Shown: positions 53,838 through 62,071 of the stretch, in pieces
Numbering within the stretch: the first letter of the stretch is position 1
Layout: the number at the start of each line of letters is the position of its first letter
Origin: JAEXOD01 sp043805435
GTDB lineage: Bacteria > Bacteroidota > Ignavibacteria > Ignavibacteriales > Melioribacteraceae
Length of the DNA: 64,000 bases
Assembly (NCBI GenBank): GCA_043805435.1
Contig: JAZDHY010000044.1
Coordinates: forward strand, 124,001-188,000
Direction: 5' to 3'
Position numbers and translations under genes: made by a program
Notes under the pieces: generated by a model
What the model saw: only the letters and a program-made list of their open reading frames with translations
Told to the model about the DNA's origin: nothing
Databases searched by the model: none

Positions 53838-54221
53838 TTGGCTCGTATAGCTGGAATTGACTTACCAAAACAAAAGAAAGCATTTATAGGTTTAACTTAT
53901 ATTTACGGAATTGGCCAGTATAGTGCAAAAAAAATATTGGCGCAAGCAAATGTAAACCCTGATAAAAAAGTTAGTGAATTGAACGAAGAAGAGATAGCTT
54001 TAATTCGCTCGATTATGACTACCGAGTATAAGGTAGAAGGAAATCTAAGAAGCGAAATCCAACAAAACATTAAACGTTTGATGGATATAGGAAGTTATCG
54101 TGGAATTAGGCATAGAAGAGGTCTACCGGTTAGGGGTCAGCGTACTAGAACAAACTCTAGAACGAGAAAAGGAAAAAGAAGAACAGTAGCCGGAAAGAAA
54201 AAAGTAGCTGCTAAGAAATAA
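53838..54221 (+). CDS. rpsM: Ribosomal protein S13
   Basis: 127 aa from TTG with TTAGGAGG upstream. 'ARIAGIDLPKQKKAFIGLTYIYGIG', 'SYRGIRHRRGLPVRGQRTRTNSRTRKGKRRTVAGKKK' typical. Opens the alpha segment. Confidence 0.98.
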   Translation: MARIAGIDLPKQKKAFIGLTYIYGIGQYSAKKILAQANVNPDKKVSELNEEEIALIRSIMTTEYKVEGNLRSEIQQNIKRLMDIGSYRGIRHRRGLPVRGQRTRTNSRTRKGKRRTVAGKKKVAAKK

Positions 54222-54246
54222 AAAAAGTAAATAATAGGAGTTAAAT

Positions 54247-54633
54247 TTGGCTAAAGCTGTTAAAAAGACAAAGAAAAAAGTTCATGTAGACGCAATTGGT
54301 GTTGCTCATGTTAAAGCTTCATTTAATAATGTAATCGTTACGGTTACAGATATATATGGAAATACAATTTCTTGGTCATCGGCCGGTAAAAATGGATTTA
54401 AGGGTTCAAGGAAAAACACTCCTTTTGCAGCACAGGTTACCGCTGAAGCTGCAGGTAAGGAAGCTTATGAATTAGGTTTAAGAAGAATTGATGTATTTGT
54501 TAAAGGACCGGGATCAGGCCGTGAAGCTGCTGTCCGTGCATTAAATACAGCAGGGCTTTCAATAATGTCTATTAAAGATATTACGCCTATACCTCATAAT
54601 GGTTGCAGACCACCAAAACGTAGAAGAGTTTAA
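54247..54633 (+). CDS. rpsK: Ribosomal protein S11
   Basis: 128 aa from TTG with AGGAG upstream. 'GVAHVKASFNNVIVTVTDIYGNTISWSSAG', 'GFKGSRKNTPFAAQVTAE', 'NGCRPPKRRRV' typical. Platform protein of the 30S subunit. Confidence 0.98.
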   Translation: MAKAVKKTKKKVHVDAIGVAHVKASFNNVIVTVTDIYGNTISWSSAGKNGFKGSRKNTPFAAQVTAEAAGKEAYELGLRRIDVFVKGPGSGREAAVRALNTAGLSIMSIKDITPIPHNGCRPPKRRRV

Positions 54634-54650
54634 ATTAGGAGAAATATTAG

Positions 54651-55277
54651 ATGGCTAGACATACCGGACCAGTTTGTAAACTTTGTAGAAGAGAGAAACA
54701 AAAATTATTTTTAAAAGGCTCGAAATGTACTTCTGAAAAATGTCCATTAGAAAAGAAAAATTATCCTCCGGGACAACATGGACTTTCAAGACGTGCTAAG
54801 TTTTCAGAATATGGTGTTCAGTTACGTGAAAAACAAAAAGTAAAAAGAGTATATGGAGTTTTAGAAACTCAATTTACTAATTTATTTGAAAAAGCAAATC
54901 GTACTAAAGGTGTTACCGGTGAAAACTTGGTAAAATTATTAGAAAGACGTTTAGACAATGTTGTTTATCGTTTAGGATTTGCTCCATCACGTAATGCTGC
55001 AAGACAATTAATTTTGCATCGTCACTTTTCTGTAAATAACATTGTAGTTGATATTGCATCTTATTTAGTTGGTGTAGGTGATGTTATTGCAGTTAGAGAA
55101 AAGAGTAAAAAATTAGAAGTAATTCATAGTTCATTGCGTAAATCTAAAGATGATACATATAATTGGTTATCAGTAGATAAAGCTGCATTAAAAGGTACTT
55201 TTTTACAAATTCCTAACAGGGAAGATGTACCGTTAATAGCAAATGAACAATTGATTGTTGAGTTATATTCTAAGTAA
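54651..55277 (+). CDS. rpsD: Ribosomal protein S4, zinc form
   Basis: 208 aa. N-terminal zinc site C9, C12, C26, C31 ('CKLCRREKQKLFLKG' then 'CTSEKCPLE'). S4 RNA-binding domain 'RRLDNVVYRLGFAPSRNAARQLILHRHFSVN'. One of the primary 16S rRNA binders. Confidence 0.98.
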   Translation: MARHTGPVCKLCRREKQKLFLKGSKCTSEKCPLEKKNYPPGQHGLSRRAKFSEYGVQLREKQKVKRVYGVLETQFTNLFEKANRTKGVTGENLVKLLERRLDNVVYRLGFAPSRNAARQLILHRHFSVNNIVVDIASYLVGVGDVIAVREKSKKLEVIHSSLRKSKDDTYNWLSVDKAALKGTFLQIPNREDVPLIANEQLIVELYSK

Positions 55278-55304
55278 AATTGAAATTAATTAAGAGGACT
55301 ATAA

Positions 55305-56300
55305 ATGAGCTACCCGTTTATTAAGATGCCGGACAAAGTTATTTTGGACGACCAATCAGCTACACCACAATTTGGTAGATTTACCGTCCAACCTTTAGAG
55401 AGAGGATATGGAGTAACTTTAGGTAACTCGTTAAGAAGAGTACTTTTATCATCTTTAACCGGTGCTGCTTTCACTGCAATTAGGATAGATGGTGTGTTAC
55501 ACGAATTTACTACTATTCCTGGCGTTTTAGAAGATGTTACTGATATAATTCTTAACTTAAAAAAAGTTAGACTTAAATTGGTTAATAAAAAAGCTATTAA
55601 ATTAGAAATATCTGTAGATGGACCCTGCGAATTAACAGCAGGCGATATTTGTAAGTTTTCACCAGACATAGAAATATTAAATCCTGACCAACATATAGCA
55701 AATATTAATTCGGAAGGTAAGTTTGTAATGGAATTAAGATTTGGCATTGGTAAAGGATATGTACCAAGTACTGAACAGGTTATTGTTGATCAAATGATTG
55801 GATTAATTCCAATGGATTCTATCTTTACACCTATTGTTAATGTACGTTATGATATAGAAAATGTTAGAATTGGTGAAAAAAATGATTTTGAAAAATTAAC
55901 GATAGAAATCACAACCGATGGTTCTATTACCCCTGAAGAAGCATTATCAAGTTCAGCCAAAGTTTTACAAGATCATGTTAAATTATTCATTCATTTTGAA
56001 AGTGAGCCGGAAGAAACCAAAGTTGAAAACGAAAAAGACCTTGAATTTGAAAGAATTAAAAGAATTTTAAATACAAGTGTTGATGACCTTGAATTAAGCG
56101 TTCGTTCTCATAATTGTTTAAAAGCTGCTAACATTAAATCATTAGGTGATTTAGTTAGACGTGATGAGAATGAAATGTTAAAATTTAGAAATTTTGGTAG
56201 AAAATCCTTAGCTGAATTAGTTGAAATTGTTGAAAATTACAACTTGGAATTTGGAATGGATGTTGATAAATATGTTAATGAAAAAAAAGAGAATAATTAA
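55305..56300 (+). CDS. rpoA: RNA polymerase alpha subunit
   Basis: 331 aa. N-terminal domain for dimerisation and beta/beta' assembly ('GRFTVQPLERGYGVTLGNSLRRVLLSSLTGAAFTAIRIDGVLHEFTTIPGVLEDVT'). C-terminal DNA-contact domain from ~residue 255 ('LNTSVDDLELSVRSHNCLKAANIKSLGDLVRRDENEMLKFRNFGRKSLAEL'). Standard. Confidence 0.99.
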   Translation: MSYPFIKMPDKVILDDQSATPQFGRFTVQPLERGYGVTLGNSLRRVLLSSLTGAAFTAIRIDGVLHEFTTIPGVLEDVTDIILNLKKVRLKLVNKKAIKLEISVDGPCELTAGDICKFSPDIEILNPDQHIANINSEGKFVMELRFGIGKGYVPSTEQVIVDQMIGLIPMDSIFTPIVNVRYDIENVRIGEKNDFEKLTIEITTDGSITPEEALSSSAKVLQDHVKLFIHFESEPEETKVENEKDLEFERIKRILNTSVDDLELSVRSHNCLKAANIKSLGDLVRRDENEMLKFRNFGRKSLAELVEIVENYNLEFGMDVDKYVNEKKENN

Positions 56301-56321
56301 ACTGAAATTTAAGGTAAAATA

Positions 56322-56846
56322 ATGAGACACAGAGTTAAAGGTAATCACTTAGGAAGAACATACAGCCATCGTTTAGCATTATTGAAATCATTAACTACGG
56401 CGTTACTTCTTCATAAAAAAATAAAAACAACTGTTGCTAAAGCTAAAGAAGCTAGAACATTTATTGAACCTTTAATTACAAAGGCAAAAGTAGATTCAGT
56501 AGCAAATAGAAGATTTATTGCACGTTTTGTAAATGATAAAGAAGCTGTTAAAGAATTGTTTGGCGACATTCGTGAAAAAATATTAGACCGTAAAGGTGGA
56601 TATTTAAGAATTATTAAATTAGGTTTTAGACGAGGTGATGCCGCTGAAGTTGCTATTCTTGAATTTGTTGATTATAATACCGGTACTGCTGCTAAAGAAC
56701 CAAAAAAAGAAGCAGTTGATACAAAAAAATCTACTGTAAAAGTAGATAATGCTAAGGTTCAAGATGCTACTGTAATTGAAGAAACTGTTAATAAACCTGT
56801 TGTTGAAAAAGTTGAAACTATTGAAGATACTAAGGAAAACAACTAA
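56322..56846 (+). CDS. rplQ: Ribosomal protein L17 with acidic C-terminal tail
   Basis: 174 aa; the usual bacterial core (~120 aa) ends near residue 121 ('AAEVAILEFVDY'). The remaining ~50 residues are rich in Lys, Glu, Val and Thr and look disordered. Core motifs 'GRTYSHRLALLKSLTTALLLHKKIKTTVAKAKE' normal. Last gene of the alpha segment, followed by a strong terminator. Confidence 0.96.
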   Translation: MRHRVKGNHLGRTYSHRLALLKSLTTALLLHKKIKTTVAKAKEARTFIEPLITKAKVDSVANRRFIARFVNDKEAVKELFGDIREKILDRKGGYLRIIKLGFRRGDAAEVAILEFVDYNTGTAAKEPKKEAVDTKKSTVKVDNAKVQDATVIEETVNKPVVEKVETIEDTKENN

Positions 56847-56868
56847 TATATTTTATTGATTTATTAAA

Positions 56869-56903
56869 AAGAGTAATCGTATTACGATTGCTCTTTTTTT
56901 TTT
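56869..56903 (+). terminator. Rho-independent terminator after rplQ
   Basis: AAGAGTAATCG (56869-56879), loop TATTA, CGATTGCTCTT (56885-56895; one G-U pair) and a run of T. It ends the ribosomal protein transcript and overlaps the leader of engB. Confidence 0.92.
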
Positions 56904-56908
56904 GTATT

Positions 56909-57499
56909 ATGAGCGAAGTTCAATTTGTAAAATCCGTATTTCATTTACCAGATTTACCAAAAGAAAACATAAGTGAAGTTGTTTTATGTGGTAGGTCTAA
57001 TGTTGGTAAATCGACTTTTATAAATTCTTTTTTTAACAAAAAGAATTTAGCAAAGGTAAGCTCTACTCCGGGGAAGACGCGTTCTATTAACTATTATTTA
57101 GTTGAAAACAAATATTATGTTGTCGATTTACCCGGTTTTGGTTATGCAAAAATAGCTAAAACCGAACGAGAGAGTTGGGAAAAGTTAATAAGTGGTTATC
57201 TTAAAGGACATAGAAATATTTCTTTTGTTTTTCATTTTATTGACTCAAGAATTGAACCTACAAAATTAGATCATTTGTTATATGATTTTATTAAATCACA
57301 AAATTTAAATTATATTGCAGTTCTAAGTAAAGTAGATAAATTAAAACAATCTGAACTTGCTGAAGCTAAAAGAAATATTTCTAAAGCATTTAGCGATTTA
57401 GTGCTTGGTGAAAATTTATTTTTGCATTCGGGAGTAAAAGGTACCGGAAAAAATGAAATAAATAAGCTTTTAGTTAATTATTATTATCCAAAGAATTGA
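56909..57499 (+). CDS. engB: Ribosome biogenesis GTPase EngB/YsxC
   Basis: 196 aa from ATG 56909 (an upstream TTG at 56888 lies inside the terminator and is rejected). G1 'VVLCGRSNVGKSTFINSFF', G2 'STPGKTRSIN', G3 'DLPGFGYAK', G4 'SKVDKL'. The family assists 50S assembly. Its leader is the terminator of the ribosomal operon, so low or growth-coupled read-through may supply it; no separate promoter is evident. Confidence 0.95.
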   Translation: MSEVQFVKSVFHLPDLPKENISEVVLCGRSNVGKSTFINSFFNKKNLAKVSSTPGKTRSINYYLVENKYYVVDLPGFGYAKIAKTERESWEKLISGYLKGHRNISFVFHFIDSRIEPTKLDHLLYDFIKSQNLNYIAVLSKVDKLKQSELAEAKRNISKAFSDLVLGENLFLHSGVKGTGKNEINKLLVNYYYPKN

Positions 57500-57557
57500 A
57501 TAATTTTAATTATTTAATTAAATTTAAAGATTATATAATTTATAAGATAAATTTTTA

Positions 57558-59435
57558 ATGGAACTAAATAACAGATTAAAGAAAAGACTTGCTATTTTTT
57601 TATTTTTCCCATTTTTATCCATATTAACATTGGTTACTGATGATATTACTATTCGTGTAATATCATCTTGTATTATTGTTGTTTGGGCAGGAATATTTAT
57701 TTTTGTTCGTGATGCTTCTAAATTAGATGAAGTTATTGACGAAAAAGATATCAACAGTAATGAACCAAAAACAACCTCAATAGTAACCAAAAAGGGAGAT
57801 TTAATACCTGATTTTGGTGAAGGCGTAAAAATAGTCAAAAAAGATGAATCATCGTCTGATAATGCTGAAATTAGTATTGATGCATTTCTCAATTCTGAAG
57901 ACAAACCTTTTCAAAAACCCCGCGATTTTAAAAAGAAATATGAAGAAATAGCTCAAAAAGACATGTTACGCAGTGTTGGGAACGAAGAGCAATTTAATTT
58001 TGTTTTAGAAATTATTTTGGAAATTATTAAAGAAATATTTGGTGCAAATACTGCCTTATTTTATTGGTATAATAAATCTAAAAAACGGTTAACACTTGAA
58101 AAATATGTATCCGAAAGCGGTGCTATTAGCGAGCAAAAGCTTATTTTAGAAGATGATATTTTAAGTAAAATCGCTCAGTCTGAAGAACCGGAAGTTTTGT
58201 CTAACATTCCTTCAAATTCCGAAGTAGATAACATTAGATATTATACTTCACCACAGTCAATTAAAAGTTTTGCCGGTGTTCCATTGTTTTTTGAAAAAAA
58301 GATAACCGGAATCTTGGCTGTCGATTCAACGTCAAGTTGTGCTTATGGGATTGAACATATCTATTCACTTGGACGTTTTGTGAGGATTATTTCAATTATC
58401 ATTGCTTTATTTGAAGAAAAAAGCAGCGACACACAAGCAGAAAAAAGACTCGAATCATTATTAGGAGTTATTAATTCGGATTTGCAATTTAATACCGAAA
58501 ATGAACTAGCCGATTTGGTTGAACATTCCGCACGAAATATTGTTGATTGGGATGCATTAAGTTTTATTTATTTTTATCCTAACGAAAAGAAATTTAAGGC
58601 AATTAAAGTAATAAATAAAACTACACTGCAATATATTGAGCAGGGAACCATAATAGAATTAGATAATACTTTGGTAGGAAAAGTTATTAAAAACAGAACT
58701 CCCATTAAGATTGATGATAGTTCTACAAACACGGTTCCTAGATATAACAAAAGCGAATATATTCAATTTGAAGGTTCCTTTTTAGCTATTCCTTTGGCTT
58801 ATGAAGACGAGACATATGGTGTTGTTTGTTTTGAAAATCTTAAAAAACAGTATTTTACTAATAATGACATGAAAATATTAAAACATGCAGTAAAATTGTA
58901 TGCCTTTGTTGTTTTTTCATATTCATCACAGGCTGTTTTAAAAGATTTATTAACGGTAGATACTGAAACTAAAGTTTTAAATAAATCGGAATTTGTGGAT
59001 AGAGTAAAACTACAATTGCAATTTGTTAAAGAGTTTAATGTTAATTGTGCTTTGGTTCTATTAAATATTGATGAATTTGTTGATGAAAACACATTGTTTG
59101 ACGGTAATGTTTACCCAAAAGTTATGAAGGCAATTGTTGACTTAGTTAAAGCAGAAACTTCACACAATAATATATTTGGAAGACTTTCGAGTAGAGTGTT
59201 TGGAATATTTATTACAAACAGCAGTACAAATGATGCATTTGCATGGGCAGAAAAAATTAGATTAAAAATTGCACGTAAACCATTAAATGTTATAAGTAAT
59301 CAATCTATGTACACTATATCGTTAGGCGTTGCCGGTGCAAATTCCGATAAATCATTAGAGTCTATTTTAGATGATGCCGAACTTGCTTTAAAAAAGGCAA
59401 TTGAAAAAGGCGGAAATAATACAAAAGTTGCATAA
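57558..59435 (+). CDS. GAF-domain protein with degenerate GGDEF domain
   Basis: 625 aa. Two short membrane segments at the start (~residues 12-28 and 32-50), then a charged linker, two GAF-like domains (~140-280 and ~300-450, e.g. 'FAGVPLFFEKKITGILAVDST' and 'LAIPLAYEDETYGVVCFEN'), then a GGDEF-fold domain (~465-620: 'KSEFVDRVKLQL', 'ALVLLNIDEF', 'ISLGVAGANSDKSLESILDDAELALKKA'). The catalytic GGDEF motif is replaced by 'LSSRVFGIF', so diguanylate cyclase activity is unlikely; it may bind or sense nucleotides. It precedes deoB by 12 bases. Confidence 0.85.
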   Translation: MELNNRLKKRLAIFLFFPFLSILTLVTDDITIRVISSCIIVVWAGIFIFVRDASKLDEVIDEKDINSNEPKTTSIVTKKGDLIPDFGEGVKIVKKDESSSDNAEISIDAFLNSEDKPFQKPRDFKKKYEEIAQKDMLRSVGNEEQFNFVLEIILEIIKEIFGANTALFYWYNKSKKRLTLEKYVSESGAISEQKLILEDDILSKIAQSEEPEVLSNIPSNSEVDNIRYYTSPQSIKSFAGVPLFFEKKITGILAVDSTSSCAYGIEHIYSLGRFVRIISIIIALFEEKSSDTQAEKRLESLLGVINSDLQFNTENELADLVEHSARNIVDWDALSFIYFYPNEKKFKAIKVINKTTLQYIEQGTIIELDNTLVGKVIKNRTPIKIDDSSTNTVPRYNKSEYIQFEGSFLAIPLAYEDETYGVVCFENLKKQYFTNNDMKILKHAVKLYAFVVFSYSSQAVLKDLLTVDTETKVLNKSEFVDRVKLQLQFVKEFNVNCALVLLNIDEFVDENTLFDGNVYPKVMKAIVDLVKAETSHNNIFGRLSSRVFGIFITNSSTNDAFAWAEKIRLKIARKPLNVISNQSMYTISLGVAGANSDKSLESILDDAELALKKAIEKGGNNTKVA

Positions 59436-59447
59436 AAGGAATATAAT

Positions 59448-60608
59448 TTGAACAATGTAATTGCAATTATTTTAGACGGAGTTGGCATTGGTGAACTTCC
59501 TGATGCTGGATATTATGGCGATAAAGGTAGTAATACCATTGTAAATATAGCTAATATGGTAGGTGAATTAACATTACCTAATTTAGAAAACTTTGGTTTA
59601 GGAAATATTGCGGAAATTAAAGGAGTAAATAAAACAGAAAACCCTTTAGCTTCTTATGGAAAAATGAACGAAATTTCTATTGGTAAAGATTCAACAACAG
59701 GACATTGGGAATTGGGTGGTTTTGCCGTAACAAAAGAATTTCCGCTATTCCCTCAAGGGTTTCCAAAAGAAATTGTTGATAAGTTTTTAACGTTAACCGG
59801 CTATAGTGCAATTTTAGGAAATAAACCGGCTAGCGGAACTGAAATACTTATAGAGTTGGGAGACGAGCACGTTAAAACCGGAAATCCGATTGTATATACT
59901 TCGGGTGATTCTGTTTTTCAAATTGCAGCGCACGAAGATATTATTCCGCTTGCAAGATTGTATGAAATTTGTGATATTGCACGTACCAAAGTTATGGTTG
60001 GACCAAATGCCGTTGGCAGAATAATTGCAAGACCTTTTATTGGAGTGAGCGGTAGTTATAATAGAACAACAAACAGAAAAGATTTTTCTTTAGATCCTTT
60101 TGAGGATACAATTTTGGACGTACTTTATAAATCAAATATTCCTACAATTGCAATTGGTAAAATAAATGATTTATATAATTACAGAGGTATAACCAATCAA
60201 GTTAAAAGTAAGTCTAATAACCAAGGTATTGATTTAATTATTAAATATTCAAAAGAGAGCAAAAATAGTTTAATTTATGCCAATTTAGTAGATTTTGATG
60301 TATATTACGGACATAGAAATGACCCTGTTGGATTTGCAAAAGCGTTGATTGAATTTGATAATAGGTTACCGGAAATATTAGAGAATATGGATAGTACCGA
60401 TTTATTACTTATTTCAGCAGATCATGGAAATGATCCGACATCAATTAGTACAGATCATAGTAGAGAATATGTTCCGATATTTATGTATCAAAAAGAACTT
60501 GACGGTAGAAATTTAGGAATAAGGGATACTTTTTCGGACTTTGCGCAGACTATTGCGCATTTTTTTAAGATAAATAATTCTCTTTTAGGGAAATCGATGT
60601 TAAATTGA
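59448..60608 (+). CDS. deoB: Phosphopentomutase
   Basis: 386 aa from TTG with AAAGGA upstream. It swaps (deoxy)ribose 1-phosphate and 5-phosphate in nucleoside breakdown. Alkaline-phosphatase-superfamily metal and active-site motifs: 'ILDGVGIGELPDAGYYGDKGSNTIVNI', the phosphorylated Thr/Ser region 'GKDSTTGHWELGG', 'DVYYGHRNDPVGFAKAL', 'LISADHGNDPTSISTDHSREYVPIF'. Full length. The next two genes encode microcompartment vertex proteins, which suggests the product may feed a compartment-based pathway. Confidence 0.96.
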   Translation: MNNVIAIILDGVGIGELPDAGYYGDKGSNTIVNIANMVGELTLPNLENFGLGNIAEIKGVNKTENPLASYGKMNEISIGKDSTTGHWELGGFAVTKEFPLFPQGFPKEIVDKFLTLTGYSAILGNKPASGTEILIELGDEHVKTGNPIVYTSGDSVFQIAAHEDIIPLARLYEICDIARTKVMVGPNAVGRIIARPFIGVSGSYNRTTNRKDFSLDPFEDTILDVLYKSNIPTIAIGKINDLYNYRGITNQVKSKSNNQGIDLIIKYSKESKNSLIYANLVDFDVYYGHRNDPVGFAKALIEFDNRLPEILENMDSTDLLLISADHGNDPTSISTDHSREYVPIFMYQKELDGRNLGIRDTFSDFAQTIAHFFKINNSLLGKSMLN

Positions 60609-60632
60609 TTTTTAAAAGATATAGAGGTTAAT

Positions 60633-60911
60633 TTGATATTAGGAAAAGTTATTGGTACAGTATGGTCAACCCGAAAAGATGAAAAATTAGTAGGTTCTAA
60701 GTTTTTAATTGTAAAACAAATAGAACTTGACTATACAATGACAAAAAATTTTGTTGTTGCAGTCGATTCGGTTGGAGCGGGTGTTGGAGAAATTGTTCTT
60801 GTTGCGCAAGGTAGTAGTGCGCGGCAGACAACTATTACGCATAATAAACCTGTTGATGCTGTAATTATGGCAATTGTTGATAAATTAGATGTTGTTGAAA
60901 AGAAAAAATAG
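60633..60911 (+). CDS. EutN/CcmL-family microcompartment vertex protein 1
   Basis: 92 aa from TTG with GAGG upstream. The family fold is visible: 'MILGKVIGTVWSTRKDEKLVGSKFLIVKQIE', then 'FVVAVDSVGAGVGEIVLVAQGSSARQT' (the conserved 'AVDsVGAGvGE.VLva.GSsAR' core) and 'PVDAVIMAIVDKLDV'. EutN/CcmL/PduN proteins form pentamers that cap the corners of bacterial microcompartments. No hexameric shell protein or encapsulated enzyme other than possibly DeoB is in the window. Confidence 0.9.
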   Translation: MILGKVIGTVWSTRKDEKLVGSKFLIVKQIELDYTMTKNFVVAVDSVGAGVGEIVLVAQGSSARQTTITHNKPVDAVIMAIVDKLDVVEKKK

Positions 60912-60916
60912 AGACT

Positions 60917-61201
60917 ATGGTATTAGGAAGAGTAATTGGAACAATTTGGGCAACTAAAAAGTATGAATCTTTAGTTGGATTCAAAATGCAATTAGTACAG
61001 CCTTTAAATGCAGAAAAAACTAGTATTGGAGAACCCATTATTGCAGTTGATACAATAGGGGCAGGACCCGGAGAAATTATTTTTTATGCTACGGCAAGCG
61101 AAGCAGTTATTCCAATGCATGTAGATATGGCTCCGGTAGATGCTTCAATTGTTGGAATAGTGGATACAATAAATTCAGAAATTAGATTGGAGGAAATATA
61201 A
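60917..61201 (+). CDS. EutN/CcmL-family microcompartment vertex protein 2
   Basis: 94 aa. A paralogue of the gene before it: 'MVLGRVIGTIWATKKYESLVGFKMQLVQPL', 'IIAVDTIGAGPGEIIFYATASEAV', 'PVDASIVGIVDTINS'. It lacks the usual 'GSSAR' and has 'ASEAV' instead, so it may be a second pentamer type with a different pore. Its stop is followed directly by the TTG start of rpoD, so the two are translationally joined. Confidence 0.88.
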   Translation: MVLGRVIGTIWATKKYESLVGFKMQLVQPLNAEKTSIGEPIIAVDTIGAGPGEIIFYATASEAVIPMHVDMAPVDASIVGIVDTINSEIRLEEI

Positions 61202-62056
61202 TTGAAAATAACTAAACAGTACACCAATCGTGAAAGTCAGTCACTTGATAAGTATCTTCAGGAGATAGGTAAGGTAGATTTATTATCGCCTGAACAAGAA
61301 ATTGAATTAGCTATACAAATTAAAAAAGGGAACCAGGTTGCCTTAGAACAATTAGTAAAAGCAAATTTAAGATTTGTTGTTAGTGTTGCTAAACAATATC
61401 AAAATCAAGGTTTGTCCTTGGGTGATTTAATAAACGAAGGAAACCTTGGCTTAATAAAAGCGGCTAAACGATTTGATGAAACGAGAGGATTTAAGTTTAT
61501 TTCGTATGCTGTATGGTGGATAAGACAATCAATCTTACAGGCATTGGCTGAACAATCCAGAATAGTTAGATTACCGTTGAACAGAGTTGGAGCTTTAAAT
61601 AAAATTAGTAAAGCTTATAGCAATCTGGAACAGGAATATGAACGCGAACCTAGTGCTACTGAGTTAGCAAAAGAGTTAGATATGGATTTTAACGAAGTTG
61701 CTGATACATTAAAAATATCAGGTCGTCATGTATCCATGGATGCTCCTTTTGCCACAGGTGAAGATAATAGGCTGTTGGATGTTTTATCTAACGATTCACA
61801 ACCTTCTCCGGATCATAATTTGATGAGCGATTCGTTGAAAAATGAAATAGAAAGAGCTCTTTCTACATTAACAGAACGTGAAGCTGAAGTTATAAAGTTG
61901 TATTTTGGATTAAATAAAGAACATTCTTTAACTTTAGAAGAAATTGGTGAAAAATTTAATTTAACTCGTGAAAGAGTAAGACAAATTAAGGAAAAAGCAA
62001 TACGCAGGCTGCGTCATGCTTCTAGAAGTAAAAACTTACGTGCGTATTTAGGTTAA
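61202..62056 (+). CDS. rpoD: Primary sigma factor RpoD/SigA, short form
   Basis: 284 aa from TTG directly after the preceding stop; the GGAGGAAATATAA end of that gene supplies the ribosome site. Region 1.2 'SLDKYLQEIGKVDLLSPEQEIELAIQIKKG', region 2 'ANLRFVVSVAKQYQNQGLSLGDLINEGNLGLIKAAKRFDETRGFKFISYAVWWIRQSI', region 3 and region 4 'LTLEEIGEKFNLTRERVRQIKEKAIRRLRH' are complete; region 1.1 is absent, as normal for Bacteroidetes/Chlorobi. Main housekeeping sigma factor. Its linkage to microcompartment genes is unusual. Confidence 0.96.
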   Translation: MKITKQYTNRESQSLDKYLQEIGKVDLLSPEQEIELAIQIKKGNQVALEQLVKANLRFVVSVAKQYQNQGLSLGDLINEGNLGLIKAAKRFDETRGFKFISYAVWWIRQSILQALAEQSRIVRLPLNRVGALNKISKAYSNLEQEYEREPSATELAKELDMDFNEVADTLKISGRHVSMDAPFATGEDNRLLDVLSNDSQPSPDHNLMSDSLKNEIERALSTLTEREAEVIKLYFGLNKEHSLTLEEIGEKFNLTRERVRQIKEKAIRRLRHASRSKNLRAYLG

Positions 62057-62071
62057 TTTTAATTTTTACAA

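Noticed and set aside
56888..56908. Upstream TTG start for engB
   Set aside because: Lies within the rplQ terminator stem and would add a run of Phe.
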